Shown here: in pieces, positions 9,121-18,365 of the stretch
Position numbering within the stretch: position 1 is the stretch's first letter
How the letters are laid out: each line of letters opens with the position of its first letter
NCBI GenBank assembly: GCA_007753675.1
Contig: CP036432.1
Coordinates: 4,624,394 to 4,688,393, forward strand
Source: Stieleria magnilauensis
GTDB taxonomy: Bacteria > Planctomycetota > Planctomycetia > Pirellulales > Pirellulaceae
Length of the DNA stretch: 64,000 bases
Reading direction: 5' to 3'
The notes under the pieces: model-generated
The model's database searches: none
Seen by the model: only the letters and a program-made list of their open reading frames with translations
What the model was told of the DNA's origin: nothing
Made by a program: the position numbers and the translations under genes

Positions 9121-9906
9121 CTAATTGACGATCACGCGCTGTTCGAATCGTTCGATCTTCACCGCGCGGCCTTCGGCGTCGGATTCGACGATCGCCCCAC
9201 ACAGGCGGACATCACCGGTCGCGACGTGAAAGTGACAGGGCTCAGCGGTGCGAGTCGTGTGAGTGACCCGTTCGATGTCTCTTCCGATGATACTTTCGTA
9301 GGGACCGCACATCCCGACATCACATTGAAACGCGGTTCGGCCGGGCAGGATGCAGGTGTCCGCGGTGGGGACGTGGGTGTGCGTGCCAAGCACGGCGGTG
9401 ACTTTTCCGTCCAGGTATCTGCCGAGGCACTGTTTGTCGCTGGTGGCTTCGGCGTGCACGTCGACCAAGATTTGATCGGTATGCGGTTCGATCTCGGCGA
9501 GCACTTCATCGAGTGCTTTGAAGGGACAGTCCACCGGCCGCATGAAAACGCGTCCCATGATGGAGACGATCGCCAAGGGTCGGCGTCCGCTTCGTTTGAT
9601 CAGTGTCCAGCGGCGGCCGGAGGCTTCGTCGGGGTAATTGGCCGGTTTGACGATGCGATCACTTTTTTCCAGTGTGGTGACGATCTCTTTGCGGCGGAAG
9701 ATATGATCGCCGAGAGTGACCCCGTCGATGCCGCTGTCGATCAACCGCTCAAATTGTTTCGGCATCAATCCCGAACCGTCCGAAGCATTTTCGGCGTTGG
9801 CGATCACGTAATCCAGGTCCAACTCTTCGCGGATCCGCTGGGTATATTGCAGCACCGCATTCATGCCGGGTTTTCCTACGATGTCTCCAAGGAAGAGGAA
9901 TTTCAT
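9121..9906 (-). CDS. YmdB/TIGR00282-type metallophosphoesterase
   Basis: 261 residues, full length for the family. Metal-binding motifs are readable: D8 in FLGDIVGKPG, the E39-N40 pair in IANAENASDG, GDHIF, a DVHAEATSDK segment and the terminal metal site GTHTHVPTAD. Family members such as Bacillus YmdB hydrolyse 2',3'-cyclic nucleotides or cAMP in the cytoplasm and affect RNA turnover and development. The gene is isolated, convergent with the BON-like gene and divergent from proA. Confidence 0.88.
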   Translation of the reverse strand: MKFLFLGDIVGKPGMNAVLQYTQRIREELDLDYVIANAENASDGSGLMPKQFERLIDSGIDGVTLGDHIFRRKEIVTTLEKSDRIVKPANYPDEASGRRWTLIKRSGRRPLAIVSIMGRVFMRPVDCPFKALDEVLAEIEPHTDQILVDVHAEATSDKQCLGRYLDGKVTAVLGTHTHVPTADTCILPGRTAFQCDVGMCGPYESIIGRDIERVTHTTRTAEPCHFHVATGDVRLCGAIVESDAEGRAVKIERFEQRVIVN

Positions 9907-10163
9907 ACCGGCCGAATCGTTGCAGGTTGGAAAAGGCGGACGTCGATTGCACGGCAGGGGGCCGCCCCTCCCGCACGGTCAAACGGTATCGGTGTCGCCG
10001 CCAGTCGTCAACGAGCAAGACTCCAAGTGACAGCGGTGGCGACCTGCGACGAATCGACGTGTCGGCCAATGGAGGTTCCTTCTCGGCACAGTTTGGCTAT
10101 GGTGATAGTGTCCCGAGCACCCCTGCGTGATCCATTCCTTACTTTCATCACATTTTCACGTCC

Positions 10164-11441
10164 ATGAACACGGCCGCGCCAACTCTCGACCTCGCCGCTT
10201 ACTGCCGCGACACTGCGCAACGCGCCAAACAAGCCTCCGCGGAACTGGCCACCCTGGATGCGGAGATCAAGAACCGCTGGTTGAACGAATCGGCCGACGC
10301 CTTGGTCGATTCGGCCGACCAGATCATTGCCGCCAACGAATTGGATCTGGCCGCCGCGCCGGGATACGGATTGACCGATGCGGCCGTGGATCGATTGAGG
10401 CTGAATCCGGACCGCATCGGTGCGATCGCGACGGCGCTTCGCGAAATCAGCATGTTGGCCGATCCGGTGGGCGAGGTTTTGGACGGGTTCACCCGCCCCG
10501 GAGGGCTGCAGATTCTGAAAAAACGCGTTCCGCTGGGCGTGGTGTTCTTCATCTACGAAAGCCGGCCCAACGTCACTGCCGACGCCGCGGCGATCTGCGT
10601 CAAGAGCGGCAATGCGGTGATCCTGCGTGGCGGCAAAGAAGCGATCCACAGCAGCCGCGCGATCGTCGACCTGCTGACCGCCACGGCGGAAACCTGCGGC
10701 TTGCCCGCGGCGGCTGTCCAATTGGTTTCGACGACCGATCGGGCCGCGGTCGGCGAATTCCTGTCCCTTCATGATTCGATCGATGTGGCCATCCCCCGCG
10801 GTGGCGAGGGGCTGATCCGCCGCGTGACCGCCGAGGCCACGATGCCCGTGATCAAGCACTTCGACGGAAACTGCCACGTTTACATCGACCAGTCCGCCGA
10901 CGTCGACATGGCCAGCAACATCGTTCACAACGCCAAATGCCAACGGATGGGTGTCTGCAACGCCTGCGAGTCGCTGCTGATCCACGAGTCGATTGCCCCC
11001 TCGGCACTGCCGGTCATTGCAAAACGTCTGCAAACCGAATCGGTGGAAATTCGCGCCGATCAGGCGGCCGCGGCATTGATCCCCGACAGCGTGCCCGCCA
11101 CCGAAGCCGACTGGGGGACGGAGTACCTGGGGCCGATCATCAGCGTTGCCGTCGTCAAATCCATCGACCAGGCGATCGGGCACATCAATCGGTACGGCTC
11201 CCATCACACCGATGCCATCGTGACCCGCGACCTGGCGGCGGCCGAGGCGTTCACCGCAGGCGTGGACAGTTCCGCCGTGATGGTCAACGCGAGCACGCGT
11301 TTCAACGACGGCGGCGTGTTCGGGTTGGGGGCGGAGATCGGAATCTCTACCGACAAATTCCACGCCCGTGGACCGTGCGGATTGCGCGAGTTGACGACTT
11401 ACAAGTACATCGTCAAGGGCGATGGCCAGATCCGCACGTGA
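10164..11441 (+). CDS. proA: Glutamate-5-semialdehyde dehydrogenase (gamma-glutamyl phosphate reductase)
   Basis: 425 residues, close to the usual ProA length. It catalyses NADPH-dependent reduction of gamma-glutamyl phosphate to glutamate-5-semialdehyde in proline synthesis, in the cytoplasm. The ALDH-fold signature is clear: VPLGVVFFIYESRPNVTADA, AVILRGGKEA, the IPRGGEGLI segment and the catalytic cysteine in QRMGVCNACESLL. The C-terminal HARGPCGLRELTTYKYI is characteristic of ProA. No proB partner is adjacent. Confidence 0.96.
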   Translation: MNTAAPTLDLAAYCRDTAQRAKQASAELATLDAEIKNRWLNESADALVDSADQIIAANELDLAAAPGYGLTDAAVDRLRLNPDRIGAIATALREISMLADPVGEVLDGFTRPGGLQILKKRVPLGVVFFIYESRPNVTADAAAICVKSGNAVILRGGKEAIHSSRAIVDLLTATAETCGLPAAAVQLVSTTDRAAVGEFLSLHDSIDVAIPRGGEGLIRRVTAEATMPVIKHFDGNCHVYIDQSADVDMASNIVHNAKCQRMGVCNACESLLIHESIAPSALPVIAKRLQTESVEIRADQAAAALIPDSVPATEADWGTEYLGPIISVAVVKSIDQAIGHINRYGSHHTDAIVTRDLAAAEAFTAGVDSSAVMVNASTRFNDGGVFGLGAEIGISTDKFHARGPCGLRELTTYKYIVKGDGQIRT

Positions 11442-11585
11442 GACAAACCTCCCCTCGGGCGGGGTGCTATAGACGCTCCATCGGCGAAATCTGCGCCATT
11501 CTGCCCCCGGAAACGGGTTGAAGTCCCGGGGAACTGTCGATATTCTCCTGGACCCCCAAAAAACTCAACGATTCAGGTCAATCAG

Positions 11586-11831
11586 ATGGCACATAAGAAA
11601 GGTCAGGGATCCAGCCGCAACGGCCGTGATTCCAACGCGCAACGTCGTGGCGTCAAAAAATTCGGCGGCGAAGCAGTCAACGCAGGCAACATCCTGATCC
11701 GTCAGTGCGGCACCCGCTGGCGTGCCGGTCGCGGAGTCGGCCAGGGTAACGATTACACCCTGTTCGCTCTGGTCGACGGAAAGGTCGAATTCGACCAGAA
11801 AGGTCGTCGCATCAACGTCGTCTCGGCGTAG
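11586..11831 (+). CDS. rpmA: 50S ribosomal protein L27
   Basis: 81 residues, normal L27 length. The N-terminus [20 protein letters not shown] matches the L27 tail that reaches the peptidyl-transferase centre; [15 protein letters not shown] and [16 protein letters not shown] follow. The usual upstream partner rplU (L21) and downstream obgE are absent here: proA lies upstream and a convergent oxidoreductase downstream. It is probably transcribed from its own promoter in the 144 bases after proA. Confidence 0.97.
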   Translation: MAHKKGQGSSRNGRDSNAQRRGVKKFGGEAVNAGNILIRQCGTRWRAGRGVGQGNDYTLFALVDGKVEFDQKGRRINVVSA

Positions 11832-11912
11832 CAACGAGCGAAACCAAAGTGAGCGAGGCTTCCAGCCTGTCGACACCGAGCCGACAGGCTCCAAGACCTC
11901 TCTCACGACCAC

Positions 11913-13094
11913 CTATCCTGCTCCATCTTCGCCTGCGACATCGACCCATCGCTGCTCGCGATGGCTCTTCAGAATCGCTTCGCAGAGCAGGATTTCGCGG
12001 TGCCCCTCCTGGAATGTCGGGTACGGCGCCGGCCCGGACACCTCACCTTTGGCGATCGAACCGTAGAAGCAACGAAACAACTGCTTAAAGGTATCGGGAA
12101 ATCCTTCGTTGTGACCGCCGGGATAACTTGAGATCGCCGCGGCCGAAGCATCCATCAGTGCGGGGTCGCGAACCATGCATTCATTGGGCTGATCTCGGCT
12201 TCCGATCTCCAACCGATTAGGCGACTCGCTGTTCCAGGCCAAGGACTGTTTGGCCCCGGCCAGTTCGTAGCGGAGGCAATTCTTTTTGCCGGCCGTCGTT
12301 TGTGAGACCCACAGGCACCCGTTTGCCCCGCCGGCGAACCGCAACAGAATCGCGCCGCAATCTTCCGTCGCGATCTCCACCGGTTCGCTTGCCGCCGCAG
12401 TTGGTCCATCGTCGCTGTTCGCGCCACCGGAATAGGTCTCCACTGAGCCGGTGGGCCGCTGCCGCGTCGGGTGGACCGTTCGAAGATCGGCGCAGACGGA
12501 TGTGATGTGCCGGCCGGTGATGAACTGGATCAAGTCCAGCCAGTGCGTGCCGATGTCCGCGACGGCTCTCAATTCCCCGCCGTCGGCAGCCAGCACGCGC
12601 CAGTTGAAATCGGTTTCCTTGAGCAGCCAGTCCTGGACGTAGGAACCGGTGACGTGCAACAGGTTTCCCAACGTGTCGTTGCGGACCCGCGCGGCCGCTT
12701 CGTGACACAGCGGATAGAACCGGATGTTGTACGCCACCGCCGCGGCCCGCCCGCTCTGTTTGGCCAGGCGCACCAGTTCGCCAGACTCGGTCGAGTTCAT
12801 CGCCAGTGGCTTTTCACAGACGACATGCTTGCCCGCCCGCAACACCGCTTTGGCTTGATCGAAGTGCAACCGATTGGGCGTCGCCAGATGGATGCAATCG
12901 ATCGACGGATCAGCCAACGCCTCTTCAAACGTGCCGAACTCCGTCGGCAGCCCCAGACGCTCGCACGCCGCCCGTGATTTTGCCGGCGTCGACCCCACGA
13001 TGCCGTCAACCTGCACCCCGGCGCGGCGCAACGCTTCCACATGAACCGGCCCGATGAAGCCGGTCCCTACCACCACCGTTCGAAACGTAGCCAT
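11913..13094 (-). CDS. Gfo/Idh/MocA-family oxidoreductase
   Basis: 393 residues. The N-terminal Rossmann fold has the dinucleotide motif VVGTGFIGPVHVEALRRAGV and the family signature CEKPLAMNS (EKP, about residues 92-98). The C-terminal alpha/beta domain follows, containing DIGTHWLDLIQFITG with the conserved Asp/His pair and the closing FPDTFKQLFRCFYGSIAKG. Such enzymes oxidise or reduce sugars and inositols with NAD(P). There is no signal peptide, so it acts in the cytoplasm. The substrate is unknown and no sugar operon surrounds it. Confidence 0.9.
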   Translation of the reverse strand: MATFRTVVVGTGFIGPVHVEALRRAGVQVDGIVGSTPAKSRAACERLGLPTEFGTFEEALADPSIDCIHLATPNRLHFDQAKAVLRAGKHVVCEKPLAMNSTESGELVRLAKQSGRAAAVAYNIRFYPLCHEAAARVRNDTLGNLLHVTGSYVQDWLLKETDFNWRVLAADGGELRAVADIGTHWLDLIQFITGRHITSVCADLRTVHPTRQRPTGSVETYSGGANSDDGPTAAASEPVEIATEDCGAILLRFAGGANGCLWVSQTTAGKKNCLRYELAGAKQSLAWNSESPNRLEIGSRDQPNECMVRDPALMDASAAAISSYPGGHNEGFPDTFKQLFRCFYGSIAKGEVSGPAPYPTFQEGHREILLCEAILKSHREQRWVDVAGEDGAG

Positions 13095-13472
13095 CGGTCA
13101 CCCGCAACGCGTTGGAAATAAAAACCACGCGACACAGTGTGTCGCATTGACGTCATGGGTTCCAGGTGAGGGGACGGCAGAAAACGGGGGGGCTCAGGAC
13201 TCGCATCTCAGTGCTCGCAATGCAGACCGACCGCTCCGTCGCCAGTTGAATTTTGCGCTGTTTGCGGCGACCCACATGCGTGGATCACGCATGCGTGTTT
13301 GACACTGCGTGATGTGCGCGTGTGCCAAATAACACCCGCGTATGACACGCCCTCGCGGTGGGTGAGGGCGAACGCTCATACCAGCCGATGCAACTGGTGA
13401 TGAGCAAATTCCTTACGCGGTTGTGAATGTTTTCCGCCGCCACCACCGACGCCAACGCACGAAGGCGAATTG
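13095..13472. promoter_or_regulatory. Divergent intergenic region with a perfect 8-bp dyad
   Basis: About 380 bases separate the oxidoreductase from the divergent NarL-like regulator. It contains the perfect dyad CATGCGTG-gat-CACGCATG at 13275-13293, followed by GTGT/ACAC half-sites up to about 13350 (GTGTTTGACAC, GTGTGCCAAATAACAC). These are plausible operator sites, perhaps for the adjacent regulator, but no direct evidence links them. Confidence 0.35.
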
Positions 13473-14255
13473 ATGATGAACCAACACGAAACCCCGTTGG
13501 GTCTGCCCCCCGCTCCCCGCCCGGCCGTCTACGCGGCCAGCAAGGACGCCGGCTGGCTCTCGAAGGTCGGACAGGCGGCTCAAGCAGAGAACTGTCGTTT
13601 CCAAACCTCCTCTTCGATCACCTCACTGATCAATCAGGCCGCCGCCGATAGCGATGTCGCTTGCGTGCTGTTGGACTACGACCCGCGCATTCAACAATGG
13701 ACCAGCATCGAGCAGTTGTTGTTCGAAAAGAACGTGGTCGCGCCGGTCGTCTTGGTCTTGGATGAATCGAGCGGCATGGCGGCCTCGGAAGCCGTCGCGC
13801 GGATCGCGCACGTCGTAGCGATCAACTCGATGGAACTGCCCGAGATCATCGAAACGATCCAGCACGCGATCGGACTCAGCACGCTCGTCGAGCATCAGTT
13901 CGACGTCTTGCGATGCCATCGGCTGTATCAAGGATTGCCGGATCGTCAGCGACAAATCGTCGACTATGTCGTCGAAGGCGCTCCGAACAAACAGATCGCG
14001 ACGAAGCTGAAGGTGTCGGTCAAGACGATCGAGCGTGAGCGACAAAAAGCGTACCGTCAGCTGAACGTGCGCAGCACCGCGGAGATGACTCGCGTGGTGA
14101 TTTTGGGCAGCCTTCATGACGTCGTCTTCCCCGCGGGCAAGCCGGCCAAACCCACCGGTGGACTTCGGCTCGACTCACGCAGCAACGGGGCTAGCCCCGT
14201 TGCCCCGATCACGACCAAGCCGACGAACGTCTTCAATCCGCAGATGCCGCGCTGA
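13473..14255 (+). CDS. NarL/LuxR-type regulator with degenerate receiver
   Basis: 260 residues. Two ATG codons follow in series; the one at 13473 has GAAGG seven bases upstream. Residues about 15-130 have the secondary-structure pattern of a receiver (ACVLLDYDPR, VVLVLDESSG, HVVAINSMELPEIIETI). However, they lack the acidic pair near the N-terminus and the conserved Lys near beta-5, so phosphorylation is doubtful. The LuxR helix-turn-helix is intact at about 150-210 (LPDRQRQIVDYVVEGAPNKQ, then KVSVKTIERERQKAYRQLNV). The C-terminal 40 residues are low-complexity. No kinase is adjacent. It may read a protein partner or ligand rather than a phosphate. Confidence 0.8.
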   Translation: MMNQHETPLGLPPAPRPAVYAASKDAGWLSKVGQAAQAENCRFQTSSSITSLINQAAADSDVACVLLDYDPRIQQWTSIEQLLFEKNVVAPVVLVLDESSGMAASEAVARIAHVVAINSMELPEIIETIQHAIGLSTLVEHQFDVLRCHRLYQGLPDRQRQIVDYVVEGAPNKQIATKLKVSVKTIERERQKAYRQLNVRSTAEMTRVVILGSLHDVVFPAGKPAKPTGGLRLDSRSNGASPVAPITTKPTNVFNPQMPR

Positions 14256-14274
14256 CGCGCGGTCAGGTGGGATC

Positions 14275-14308
14275 AGCTTCCAGCTGATCAGATCGCAAGC
14301 TGGAAGCT
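14275..14308. terminator. Bidirectional terminator-like inverted repeat
   Basis: AGCTTCCAGCT at 14275-14285 pairs with AGCTGGAAGCT at 14298-14308, between the convergent regulator and sulfatase genes. There is no long T-run, so termination is inferred. A related AGCTTCCAGCTTG sequence occurs near 7870 after the response regulator. Confidence 0.45.
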
Positions 14309-14319
14309 TACGCCACTCC

Positions 14320-15795
14320 TTAGAGTCTGGTGGGATTGACGGGGACGCTGGGGATTTTGCCGCTGGCCTTCATCCGCAACTCCGCTCGCAACCTCTCGAT
14401 CACCGCTCGGTGCCTTGCATCGGGCTCGATGGCCAAGTTCTCGAACTCCAACGGGTCGGCGCGATGATCGTAGAGTTCGACGCCGGCGGCACCTTCGGCC
14501 CATTCGGTGTAGCGATAGCGGCTGGTGCGAATGCTGCACCCCATCACTTGTGTGGCCAACCGATCATCGGCAGGGCGCAAGACTTGAGTGATCGCTTGGC
14601 CGTTCCATGTCGCCAGCGGATCGTCCAGCAACGTGGCCAGATCTCGGCCGGCCAGTTTCGGCGGCGCCTCGATTCCCGCGGCCGAGACAACCGTCGGGTA
14701 GATATCCACAAACTCGATAATGCGTCGGCACGGCTGGCCATTGCCCGCAGCTCCGGGAACACGAATGATCAGCGGTGACCGGGCCGATTGTTCGAACAAG
14801 GTTCGCTTTTGCCAGATCCCGTCATGCTCGCCGAGGTGATACCCGTGGTCGCTCCAAAACACCACGATCGTGTTCTCGGCCAATCCCAATCGCTCGACCG
14901 CATCGAGCAGCCGCCCCACTTGCGCGTCGACAAACGAAACGCACGCATAATACGCCTGGGTGGCTTTGCGGAGCGTCAGGGGATCAAGGTTGTAGTTGGG
15001 GATCGGGCAATTGTGGGCGAAGGCAGCGGTCGGGATGTCGTCGCGATCACCCGGAGGTGCATACGGCAGCGACACCGTGTCGAGCGGATACATGTCAAAG
15101 TATTTTTTCGGCGCGACGTAGGGTGTGTGGGGCCGAAAGAAGCCGACGCCCAGAAAGAACGGCTTGTCGCGGTTGGCCTCCATCAATCGAATCGCTTCGC
15201 TGGCGATCATGCCGTCGGTTTGCTCTTCATCGCGGCCGTCGGCGGCAAGCCATGAGAGCGCCGCGCTGATCTTTCGGTGCGGTTCGGCGTTAATGATCAA
15301 CGCTTCATCGGTCTTGTCGCGGCCTTTGGGATTGACGGTCAGGTTCCAGGACGGCGGATCATCGAAGCCGTCGGTGCCGATCGATGCGGGGACGTTGTAA
15401 TGATAAATTTTGCCGACGCGTGCGGCCAAGTAATTTCGCTTCTGAAAGGCTTGGGGCAACGTCACCACATCGGGCAATTGGTCACGGAAGTGGCGGTCCA
15501 AATCGTAAACGCCGATTTCATCGGGTCGCCGCCCGGTCATGATCGACGCCCGCGTCGGATTGCACAGCGGCAACTGGTTGTAGGCGTTTAAAAAGCACAC
15601 GCCCGATGCGGCCAGCCGGTCGATATTCGGCGTCTTGGCGAACGGATCGCCATAACACCCCAGCGTCGACGCCAAGTCATCGACCGCGATAAACAGAACA
15701 TTGGGCGGCTCGGCGGCTTGCGATCGATTCGCAACTCCGACCAACAGCAGTGCGGCGATCGCGAAGGCTCGACCGAGCGTGGTGAATGCGTTCAT
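14320..15795 (-). CDS. Secreted type I sulfatase (iduronate-2-sulfatase-like)
   Basis: 491 residues. The ATG at 15795 is chosen because it begins a signal peptide ([20 protein letters not shown], cleavage after SQA). The formylglycine motif is CNPTR-A-S-x-x-TGRRP with C78 converted by formylglycine-generating enzyme, and metal ligands D39/D40 lie in [29 protein letters not shown] and the late YRYTEWAEG are typical of the iduronate-2-sulfatase branch. It would hydrolyse sulfate esters of algal or animal polysaccharides in the periplasm. Planctomycetes carry many such genes, and no partner glycosidase is adjacent. Confidence 0.93.
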   Translation of the reverse strand: MNAFTTLGRAFAIAALLLVGVANRSQAAEPPNVLFIAVDDLASTLGCYGDPFAKTPNIDRLAASGVCFLNAYNQLPLCNPTRASIMTGRRPDEIGVYDLDRHFRDQLPDVVTLPQAFQKRNYLAARVGKIYHYNVPASIGTDGFDDPPSWNLTVNPKGRDKTDEALIINAEPHRKISAALSWLAADGRDEEQTDGMIASEAIRLMEANRDKPFFLGVGFFRPHTPYVAPKKYFDMYPLDTVSLPYAPPGDRDDIPTAAFAHNCPIPNYNLDPLTLRKATQAYYACVSFVDAQVGRLLDAVERLGLAENTIVVFWSDHGYHLGEHDGIWQKRTLFEQSARSPLIIRVPGAAGNGQPCRRIIEFVDIYPTVVSAAGIEAPPKLAGRDLATLLDDPLATWNGQAITQVLRPADDRLATQVMGCSIRTSRYRYTEWAEGAAGVELYDHRADPLEFENLAIEPDARHRAVIERLRAELRMKASGKIPSVPVNPTRL

Positions 15796-15799
15796 GTTG

Positions 15800-16093
15800 G
15801 ATGGCAGAATGAGACGGGGCAGAATGATGAAGAGGCAGAATGAGCGGATAAGGTTGATCTGGCGCGTCGGCGCGGACACATCCTACTTCGTCAACGAGGG
15901 TTCCGCCAAACCCGAGGGGTGTCTGGGCACGCAGGGGACAGAAGAGCTGGCAAAACGATGGGGGCAAAACAATCTGTCTCCTTTAGCATCCTCGCCCCCA
16001 CTCATCTCTCCACATCATTCTGCCCCGTATCATTCTGCCAAATCCCCCCCCATCGTTTTGCCCCCATCGTTTTGCCACCATCGTTTTGCCACT
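15800..16093. repeat. Inverted clusters of GGCAGAATG / CATCGTTTTGCC repeats
   Basis: At 15802-15844 there are three copies of GGCAGAATGA. At 16018-16093 the reverse form occurs as CATTCTGCC (two copies) and CATCGTTTTGCC (three copies), and GATGGGGGCAAAAC is at 15957-15970. The two clusters face each other across about 170 bases and fill most of the gap between the sulfatase and DUF58 genes. A transcript could fold into long alternative hairpins. Confidence 0.75.
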
Positions 16094-16112
16094 CCCTCCG
16101 CGTCTCAGCCAG

Positions 16113-17026
16113 CTAAAACCGGCTCTGCCGCTGCGTCAGATACTCGGTCAACGCGGTGTCAAACGGCATGCTGGTATCCAGCGGGACGTAATCGATTTGC
16201 AGTTGATTGCAGCCGTCGCGGTAGGCGTCGCGAAACTCGGCCAGCGCCGCCAGATAGTCTTCACGGAACCCGGTCGCATCAACGGACACCGATTGGCCGG
16301 ATTCCGAATCGGTGAACTGCACCGGACCATCATAAGGGAATTCAACTTCGGCCGCGTCCAGGATGTGAAAGACGATGACGTCGTGTCCGGCGTGCCGCAG
16401 TCGCGCCAATGCCGAGACGACTTCTGCGATTTGTTCTTGCCACGTTTTTTCGTCATCTTCACTGGGCCACAAATCACTGAACAGCATCACCAGCGAGTGT
16501 TGTTTCAACATCGCGGCGACTTGTGTCAACGATGCCGGGACGTCGGTCGCGCCGGCGGGCTTTAGGTTCGAGAGTCTGGCGATGACGTCGCCCATGTGTC
16601 CGCGGCGGGAACGCGCCGGCAGCGAGGCGTGGACTTTCTCGTCAAACGTGATCAGCCCGACGGGGTCTTGCTGCATGATCATCAAGTACGTCAGCGCGGC
16701 GGCTAAACACGTCACGTACTCGAATTTCGTCATCGACTGGTTTTCGGTAAACCCCATCGACTTGGACAGGTCGATGACCAGGTACCCGATCAGGTTGGTT
16801 TCCGATTCAAAGCGTTTGACAAAATACTTGTCGGTCTTGGCGTAGACCAACCAATCAATCAGCTTGGGATCGTCGCCGCGGTTGTAGCGTCGGTGTTCGC
16901 TGAACTGGACCGAGAAGCCGTGAAAGGGGCTGCTGTGCAAGCCTTGCAAGAACCCCCGCACGACCATCCGGGCGCGCAAGTCCAGCCGTTTGATACTCTG
17001 CAACGCTTCGGGCGAGAGCAGGGAGC

Positions 17027-17030
<4 letters not shown>
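16113..17030 (-). CDS. DUF58 / von Willebrand A-like protein
   Basis: 305 residues. The DUF58 signature is present (HRRYNRGDDPKLIDWLVYAK), followed by a VWA-like metal-ion site LVIDLSKSMGF (DxSxS type). There are no transmembrane helices, unlike many longer DUF58 proteins. Its start overlaps the stop of the upstream MoxR ATPase gene by four bases, giving the common moxR-DUF58 pair. In other bacteria such pairs act as ATPase-plus-adaptor chaperones that insert cofactors or remodel complexes. The client here is unknown. Confidence 0.9.
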
Positions 17031-18088
<1,058 letters not shown>

Positions 18089-18365
18089 GATAGGGCAGCT
18101 ACCTTGCAATGTGATTGGGAAGAATGTCTCGGCACGGACCGAAAGCTGAAAAGCGCCAACGAAGGGCAGTTTCTACCGGATCAGTCGAACGATATCAGTC
18201 CCGCGGCGTAATCCCAAGTCCGTAAAATAACGGACGGGCACTGCCGCTGCGGACATGCTCTGCCGCAATCAGCCCGTGGCAAACCGCCGAGGTTCCAAAT
18301 GATATCAGCCGGACTGCGACAGCGTACGGGCATGACCATCGCTCGCACCGACCAATCAGTGTAAG

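Noticed and set aside
8767-10167. 466-codon plus-strand frame across the BON-like and YmdB genes
   Set aside because: It runs through another frame of the BON gene and antisense to YmdB; no family motif is visible.
10008-11363. 451-codon minus-strand frame opposite proA
   Set aside because: proA is certain from its motifs; the antisense frame has no start site or motifs.
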